DNA from: Fimbriimonadaceae bacterium
GTDB taxonomy: Bacteria; Armatimonadota; Fimbriimonadia; Fimbriimonadales; Fimbriimonadaceae
DNA length: 64,000 nt
Direction of reading: 5' to 3'
Assembly (NCBI GenBank): GCA_019694835.1
Contig: JAIBBE010000160.1
Span: 1-64,000 of the forward strand
The stretch's first letter is position 1; the number at the start of each line of letters is the position of its first letter. The position numbers were made by a program, and so were the translations under genes. The notes under the pieces were generated by a model. That model was not told the origin of the DNA and did no database searches. It was given only the letters and a program-made list of their open reading frames with translations. Positions 58,818-64,000 of this stretch are shown one piece after another.

Positions 58818-61461
58818 CCTCGTCGCGTCCCTTGAGTCCGCCGACGACGTCAGGAAGTATCGACGCCTTCTCATTCAGAATCCAGGTGTCGAGGGTTTCG
58901 CCGACGCGTTCTTTGCCCGGGTTGCGCAGCTGCTTGGTGAGGACATTGGCCTACTTCGCCGGCTGACCCGCGACCTTGGCGCCGTCTTACGAGCATCTGA
59001 CGACCCCGCGCCTATCCACCGGGCCATCGCAGTGCGCCTCCGCGTCGAAGGCCGCTGGGGTCACGCGGCACAGGCCTTCATCGCGGCAGGACGGGCATCC
59101 GTGGACCCCGTCCAACGGTTTGCTCTTCAGACGGGTGCGGTCGACAGCCTGGCGCGGGCCGGAGATGTCGAGAGCGCCGTGCGACTCGGAAAGCGCCTCT
59201 CGCGGCGGTTAGTTGCGCTGGGTCGGGCCGATCTTGCAGGCAGAGTTCAACTCAATGTCGGCAACGCCCTGCTCTGGCAGGATCGTTATCGCGAGGCGAG
59301 GGTTTGGCTCCGACGCGCAGCCGATGCGCTGGGCGAACACTTTCCCGTTGAGGCGGCGTCGGCCCATTTGGCCCTCTCAACCTCCGAACTCTACGGCGGC
59401 TCGGCCCGGGTGGCAGGAGATGTCGCCAGCCAAGCCGAAGTGGCGTTCGCGTCGCTCGACATGCCCGTCTTCGTCGATCTGTGCCGACTCAATGTTGCCC
59501 AGTCGCTACTACTCACGGGCCGGGCTGACGAGGCCGTGCCCCTTCTGATCGAGGTAAGGGCGCGGTTTGAAATGAGCCCTTTCGACCGTGGTCGCGTCGA
59601 GGAGTTTCTTGGCGATGCCTTCGCGAACCTCAATCTTTGGAGCGAAGCGAGTGATGCCTACCGGTCCGCGCTAAGGGTCTATCCTCGTTCCGACCAATTC
59701 AATCGCGCGAACGCGTACCTCGGACAGGCTGTTGCCCTCGTTGCTGATGGCAAGCCCGAAGAAGCCGCGAAGCTTGCTCGTCGAGCGGTCCTTGCTTATC
59801 GGCGACTCGGCAATCACGTTTGGGAGGCGGCTGCTCTCCTGGCACTCGCCGAGGCAAAGGGTCGAGCAAAGTCTCGCCACGCGATAAACCGGGCGCTCGA
59901 ACTCCTCGGTTCAGCAGGATCACCTTCCTTGCTCGCCCAGGCAAAGCTCGATTGGGTTGAAGCCAACCTAGGTCGACTGCCCGTTCCAACGCTTCTGGCC
60001 CTCGTCGACCAGGCGAACAAGCTGATCCGTCAATCCGGAGCCATTGGTCAGGCGTGGCGACCTTACTCCCTCCGAGCCCGGATCGTTTCGGGTCCGGCCC
60101 GCATGCGAGCCTACCGCCGCATGTTGGATCTGATTCTCGAGGCAAGACTGCTCCTCCAGTCCACCACTGCTCGTGCCAGCTTCTTGGGCGACAAATCCGA
60201 GGCCATCCGCGCTTACCTCGGCGAGTTGCTCCGACGAGGGGGCACGCAGGAGGTCGAAGAGGCCCTTGAGGTGATTCGTCGATGTCGCTCAGGCGCATTG
60301 ATCGACGAAATCTTGAATGCTCAGGCGGGTCTATCCGACAGCCAACGGCGTGAGCTTGACGAATTGCGGGCCGAACTCCAGCAGTCGGGCGAATCGCCGG
60401 GGGGTGGCGCAAGGCATCGGACCGATCTTTCCCAGAAGCAACTCCACACCCTGCAGCGACGCTGGCGCGAGACGAGTTGGGAGCTCCAGCGCATCGCGGA
60501 ATCACAATCAGTTCCTCGGCAGAGTGGGCAGGAGACGTTGGTGTTCGTGGACACGGACGGCGATTTATATGCCATTTGGCGCGGGCGCTCGGTACGCTTG
60601 GGGATCAGCCGGGGGCAACTGCGCGAGCGGCTAAAGTGGCTGGAGTTCGACCTTCTCGCCCCAATGGCTGACCGCAAGGCCAACCTCAGCGACCTGCGGA
60701 AGCCATTGCGGGACCTCGCACACCTTCTGCTCGGACCCTTCGACCTTTCGGATTCGACCTCGCTCGCGATCTGTCCTGATGGGGACCTTTGGCGAGTTCC
60801 GTGGCCCGTTCTCGTCCAAGCCGTCGGCTCAAACGCGGAAGTCACCCTCCTCGGCAGCCCCTCGTTCGATGCCCGTGCGAGCACGCGACAGCTTGCCGAA
60901 AACCCCAAAGCGATGCTCTGGTGGGGCGAAGCCGCCGACCTTCCGCACCTTCGCCATGAGGCCGAGTCGTTCTTAGGTCAGTTCCCCAATGCCCAAGTCT
61001 GCCGCACCATGAAGGAAGTCCGCGACTCGTGGGATGTTTCGGTCGATGTCCTCCATGTGGCTTGCCATGCGAAGTTCGTCCACCGCAGCCCAATGTTCTC
61101 GTTCCTCGAGTTTCAGGACGGGCGGATTCACGCGACCGAGATTGCCCGAAGCCCGCTCAAAGTCGGACTGACGATGCTCTCGGCCTGCGAGACCGGCGTT
61201 CTCTCGACGGCCTTTCGCGATGAGCCGGAGGGGCTTTCACGTGCCTTCTTATCCCGTGGTTCGGGTGCCGTCTTGGCCAGCGGCTGGCCGTTGGACGACG
61301 AAGCGGCCGTCATGACCACGAAGCCGTTCTACGAGCGGCTGCGGCGAGGTGAGTGTATTGGCGACTCGATGGCGGCGGCTCGTGCCGTCACTCGCGAAGC
61401 ATCGCCCCATCCGTACTTCTGGGGCGCGTTCGTCCTGTTCGGGGGCTACGTGGCGGCTTAG
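58804..61461 (+). CDS. TPR protein with C-terminal CHAT (caspase-like) domain
   Basis: An 885-aa protein. Helical TPR-like repeats occupy about 1-560 (ARVWLRRAADALGEHFPVEA; EEAAKLARRAVLAYRRLGNH). The last ~250 residues are a CHAT domain, a caspase-related fold: His755 in HVACHAKFV and Cys795 in LSACETGV, then SRGSGAVLASGWPLDD. Both catalytic residues are present. CHAT-TPR proteins act as proteases in several bacterial conflict systems and perhaps in regulation. The GTG at 58804 overlaps the anti-sigma-like gene. Target unknown. Confidence 0.88.
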   Translation: MEPNSLVASLESADDVRKYRRLLIQNPGVEGFADAFFARVAQLLGEDIGLLRRLTRDLGAVLRASDDPAPIHRAIAVRLRVEGRWGHAAQAFIAAGRASVDPVQRFALQTGAVDSLARAGDVESAVRLGKRLSRRLVALGRADLAGRVQLNVGNALLWQDRYREARVWLRRAADALGEHFPVEAASAHLALSTSELYGGSARVAGDVASQAEVAFASLDMPVFVDLCRLNVAQSLLLTGRADEAVPLLIEVRARFEMSPFDRGRVEEFLGDAFANLNLWSEASDAYRSALRVYPRSDQFNRANAYLGQAVALVADGKPEEAAKLARRAVLAYRRLGNHVWEAAALLALAEAKGRAKSRHAINRALELLGSAGSPSLLAQAKLDWVEANLGRLPVPTLLALVDQANKLIRQSGAIGQAWRPYSLRARIVSGPARMRAYRRMLDLILEARLLLQSTTARASFLGDKSEAIRAYLGELLRRGGTQEVEEALEVIRRCRSGALIDEILNAQAGLSDSQRRELDELRAELQQSGESPGGGARHRTDLSQKQLHTLQRRWRETSWELQRIAESQSVPRQSGQETLVFVDTDGDLYAIWRGRSVRLGISRGQLRERLKWLEFDLLAPMADRKANLSDLRKPLRDLAHLLLGPFDLSDSTSLAICPDGDLWRVPWPVLVQAVGSNAEVTLLGSPSFDARASTRQLAENPKAMLWWGEAADLPHLRHEAESFLGQFPNAQVCRTMKEVRDSWDVSVDVLHVACHAKFVHRSPMFSFLEFQDGRIHATEIARSPLKVGLTMLSACETGVLSTAFRDEPEGLSRAFLSRGSGAVLASGWPLDDEAAVMTTKPFYERLRRGECIGDSMAAARAVTREASPHPYFWGAFVLFGGYVAA

Positions 61462-61479
61462 CCGGGCCATACTAAATCT

Positions 61480-61692
61480 TTGAACTACCGTGAGTACATT
61501 GAGATCCAGCCCGGAAAGCATAGCGGCAAGCCATGCTTCAAGGGCACGAGGATCACCGTTCAGGACGTCTTCGATTACTTGGGCGGAGGCATGACACCTG
61601 AGGAACTACTTCGGGACTTTCCTGACCTTACGCCGATTCACGTTAAAGCGGCCTTTGCGTGTGCCGCAGATCGCCCCAACACTACTCGTTAG
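61480..61692 (+). CDS. DUF433-family protein (antitoxin-like)
   Basis: A 70-aa DUF433 protein, a small winged-helix-like family that often is the antitoxin of a DUF5615 (PIN-like) toxin: IEIQPGKHSGKPCFKGTRIT, VFDYLGGGMTPEELLRDFPD and VKAAFACAADR. It starts with TTG at 61480. No toxin gene follows on this strand; the next gene is the convergent DinB gene, overlapping by 11 bases, so the partner seems lost or elsewhere. Confidence 0.78.
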   Translation: MNYREYIEIQPGKHSGKPCFKGTRITVQDVFDYLGGGMTPEELLRDFPDLTPIHVKAAFACAADRPNTTR

Positions 61693-62167
61693 GAAATCCC
61701 GGAGCGGTTTTCATCAGGTACGCCTGGCCTTGGTGATAGGCCGAGTGGAAGCCGAGGCGAGCCAACGCACCCTCGCCGCTGATCATTGGCCCGAGCGCGC
61801 TCTTGATCTCCTTCTGGCGAAGTTCTTCGGAAGGAGCCGTGATAACGGGCTCGACCAGCCCGTGGGAGAAATCGAAGGCCTGCGCAATGGCTACCGGCGT
61901 GATCTCGGACTCGGCATACGGGAACGGATTGTCGTTGACGACACCTTCCGTCGCCGCCAGTGCCAGCCGCCTCCCATGCTCATCGAGGGCGAGACCCTGA
62001 AGCTGCGACATGAAGGAGACCTCGACTCCAGCCACGTGCATCGCCATCTCGCCGATGGTCAATGAGCCGGGGTGCATGCGCCAGTTGAGTTGCGCTTGAC
62101 TCAGTGGGCTGACTTCATCGAGCAGACGCTTTCGACTCAGGGACCAGGACGCGGCGAAATCACTCAT
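61682..62167 (-). CDS. DinB-superfamily protein
   Basis: A 161-aa DinB-like helical bundle (SWSLSRKRLLDEVSPLSQAQ, GSLTIGEMAMHVAGVEVSFM, then FHSAYHQGQAYLMKTAPG) with the expected histidines in GEMAMHVAGVE and YHQGQ. A second, unrelated-in-detail DinB protein is at 27411. Probably metal-binding; substrate unknown. Confidence 0.78.
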   Translation of the reverse strand: MSDFAASWSLSRKRLLDEVSPLSQAQLNWRMHPGSLTIGEMAMHVAGVEVSFMSQLQGLALDEHGRRLALAATEGVVNDNPFPYAESEITPVAIAQAFDFSHGLVEPVITAPSEELRQKEIKSALGPMISGEGALARLGFHSAYHQGQAYLMKTAPGFPNE

Positions 62168-62184
62168 GCCACGAACATACCCTG

Positions 62185-63168
62185 TCAGTTTCCGGCGGGA
62201 GGCGGGACATCGGTCGGTGCCGTTTCGACCGGGGCGGCCTCGATCACGACCTTGATCTTCACTGACTCGGCCGCCAAGGTCCCGATTCGGGTTCCAAAAC
62301 GCTTCAGTTTGACCGTCAGGACGGTCGTCGCCTTCAATCCGGTAAGGTCGACGGGTTCCGTTTCGACCGTACTGTACCGGCTCACGATATCCGGCGAGCC
62401 CTGCAACTGTACTTGTTTGGGGACGACCTCGTAGTCCTTGACTCGGTACCCGAACGCGGGTTGCCCCTTCCAGTTCGGAACGACCAAGAGACCCCGATCG
62501 GCCGGCGCGGGCGCGGTTACGGGACGGATGGTCACCGTTTCCGGGCTGACTTCGAGCCCGGAAATGGCCTTGCCATCCTCATCGAGCACTTGGACTTTGA
62601 CCGCGTAGGCGCCATTGATTCGTACCCGGGTGAGATCGAGGCTCGCGGCGACGTCTTTCACCCTCGCAACGTCCTGCTCGGAGCCTGCGATATTGACCAT
62701 CCGAGGTTCGACCTGATCGTCGCCGCCATCCGAAAGGAGGTCGCGGGGCAGGCTCCCGAAGCGAACGACTTTGACCGCTCGCTGGATGGTCTTCTTGCGT
62801 GCAAGGGCAATGCTGACCTGCGACTGATTGAGGGTGAGGTAAGGCATGTAGCGGTTCGGGGCGCTCCATTGCACGCGCCACGTCCGGCGGCCATCGGTCG
62901 CATCGGCGAGGTCGACGAAAGCCGAAAGCTCCTTGGTCTGAATGGCATCGAGGAGGTCCGGTCCACCCTCGCCGACCATACGTACGCTTGTCGTCTTGGG
63001 CGGGATGATGACCAGATGATCCGGCAAGTTGCGAACCTCGAGCGGCACTTCGAATTCGCGCTGTTTGCTCGGCTGGTTCTGGAGGGAAACTTGAAGCCAG
63101 AGCAGCATGGCCACGGCGAGCGAAGCCACCCCCAACAGCACTCCATCGCGCGTAAATCCTTGGTTCAT
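62185..63168 (-). CDS. cdaR: YbbR-domain protein (CdaR-like)
   Basis: A 327-aa protein with an N-terminal membrane helix (GVLLGVASLAVAMLLWLQVSL) and several YbbR-type beta domains (REFEVPLEVRNLPDHLVIIP; VRMVGEGGPDLLDAIQ; VQLQGSPDIVSRYSTVETEP). It follows cdaA with a 4-base ATGA overlap, the order seen in Firmicutes, where CdaR modulates the cyclase. Its C terminus is Pro/Ala/Thr-rich. Confidence 0.85.
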   Translation of the reverse strand: MNQGFTRDGVLLGVASLAVAMLLWLQVSLQNQPSKQREFEVPLEVRNLPDHLVIIPPKTTSVRMVGEGGPDLLDAIQTKELSAFVDLADATDGRRTWRVQWSAPNRYMPYLTLNQSQVSIALARKKTIQRAVKVVRFGSLPRDLLSDGGDDQVEPRMVNIAGSEQDVARVKDVAASLDLTRVRINGAYAVKVQVLDEDGKAISGLEVSPETVTIRPVTAPAPADRGLLVVPNWKGQPAFGYRVKDYEVVPKQVQLQGSPDIVSRYSTVETEPVDLTGLKATTVLTVKLKRFGTRIGTLAAESVKIKVVIEAAPVETAPTDVPPPAGN

Positions 63169-63974
63169 GCGCCGACCTTTTCCTTCTCCTTTCGACGCCG
63201 CCCGAGCTTGGGCCGATCCTCATGGACACCACGGATTTCGGTATTGAGAAGGTCTCGAAGCTCGCCATGACCAGGAAGTTTGGTGAGGATGCCGTCAATG
63301 GCGACGCTGATCGTGCCGCGCTCCTCGCTGACGATGACGACAACCGCATCGGACTGCTCGCTGATGCCCAATCCGGCACGATGGCGCATGTGGAGATGCT
63401 GGTCGAGGCGCGTGTTCTCACTCAGAGGCAATCGGCACGCGGCAGCGATAACGCGATCCTCGCGAATGATCGCGGCACCGTCGTGGAGGGGGTTGCCTTC
63501 ATAGAAGATGGAACCCAGCAGCGGTGCGCTCACCGTCGCATTGAGCTGTACGCCGTTGAGGCAAATGTCCTCGAGCTTCGTGCCGCGCTCGATGACGATG
63601 ATCGCCCCGATGTTGTTGGCCGCGAGTTCGGCGACCGCCGCGACGATCTCTTCGACCGTGTTGGCGCCCGTCCTCGCTTCAGCTCCAAGGCGTTCCGGCC
63701 AAAGTCCCAGCCGGGCAAAGCCCTCGAGGGTCTGGCGGAGTTCGGGGAGCAGCAGAATGACCACGGCGACCGGGGCCAGGAGCGTCGCCTTATCCAGCAG
63801 CCAATGAAGCGTCCGGAGTTGCAGGTAGTCGCTCAGGAAGAGCGCCGCAACGAAGATGACGATGCCGCCCAAGATGCGCCAGGCGCGGGTGCTGCGGATC
63901 AGCGAAAGCAACTTGTAGACGACATAAGCCACCAGCAGGATGTCGATGAGATTGATCAAGTTCTCAAGCGACAC
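63165..63974 (-). CDS. cdaA: Diadenylate cyclase
   Basis: A 269-aa membrane-bound cyclase that makes cyclic di-AMP from two ATP. Membrane segments lie in residues 10-78. The DAC domain shows both catalytic motifs: DGA at 165-167 (NPLHDGAAI) and RHR at 197-199 (HLHMRHRAGLG). The basic C terminus (RRRKEKEKVGA) is common. It overlaps cdaR as ATGA. Cyclic di-AMP in this family regulates potassium and cell wall homeostasis. Confidence 0.96.
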   Translation of the reverse strand: MSLENLINLIDILLVAYVVYKLLSLIRSTRAWRILGGIVIFVAALFLSDYLQLRTLHWLLDKATLLAPVAVVILLLPELRQTLEGFARLGLWPERLGAEARTGANTVEEIVAAVAELAANNIGAIIVIERGTKLEDICLNGVQLNATVSAPLLGSIFYEGNPLHDGAAIIREDRVIAAACRLPLSENTRLDQHLHMRHRAGLGISEQSDAVVVIVSEERGTISVAIDGILTKLPGHGELRDLLNTEIRGVHEDRPKLGRRRKEKEKVGA

Positions 63975-64000
63975 CTGCTTCAGTTCTTGCAGGCGGCGGA

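Overview
The window looks like chromosome of a free-living, Gram-negative-type (diderm) bacterium with moderately high G+C. Armatimonadota (Fimbriimonadia-like) is my best guess. The reasons are a subtilase with HAF-type extracellular repeats and a dockerin-like end, a DUF2092-type protein fused to a CxxCH cytochrome domain, a CHAT/TPR protein behind an anti-sigma-like gene, cdaA-cdaR, and dispersed GC-rich repeats that read through genes as AG-x-x-PAV peptides. This is inference; there is no rRNA or other taxonomic marker in the window.

Positions 1 to about 23.4 kb form an accessory (defence and conflict) region that by eye is less G+C-rich than the rest. It contains a Panacea-type toxin-antitoxin pair (239-1244). 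It also contains a minus-strand three-gene operon of reverse transcriptase, SIR2-like protein and a Cas4/AddB-like PD-(D/E)XK nuclease (5568 down to 2314), with a structured, probably non-coding leader upstream of the RT. Next is an Rhs/YD-repeat locus (6809-14547) with a TPR-C39 peptidase gene, a candidate immunity gene, a displaced, frameshifted rhs fragment and two small membrane proteins. After two convergent HTH genes comes a plus-strand operon (16004-19642) of an unknown protein, RmuC, an IS1595-type transposase homologue without IS ends, and a second Cas4/AddB-like nuclease paralogous to the first. Then follow an XRE-ImmA/IrrE pair with tandem operators, a zinc-ribbon/Mrr-like endonuclease pair and small unknown genes.

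From about 23.5 kb to the end the content is ordinary chromosomal: an OB-fold exported protein, C4 zinc-ribbon protein, lipoprotein, glycosyltransferase, DUF2092-cytochrome fusion, DinB proteins, ECF sigma factor, trpE and trpF with an aminotransferase, WD40 protein, a sigma-like factor carrying 105-bp tandem repeats, flagellin, a fused sugar-binding protein/permease, HD-GYP protein, aldo/keto reductase, M48 protease, Gfo/Idh/MocA oxidoreductase, methyltransferase, V8-like protease, agarase-like hydrolase, ribosomal protein S1, purA, subtilase, HIT protein, anti-sigma/CHAT pair, and cdaR-cdaA (cyclic di-AMP synthesis).

The strongest leads for something undescribed are the RT-SIR2-nuclease operon, the RmuC/IS1595-like/nuclease operon that carries a sister nuclease, and the repeat family that inserts in frame into a glycosyltransferase and a sigma-like factor. 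No tRNA, rRNA or CRISPR array was recognised.
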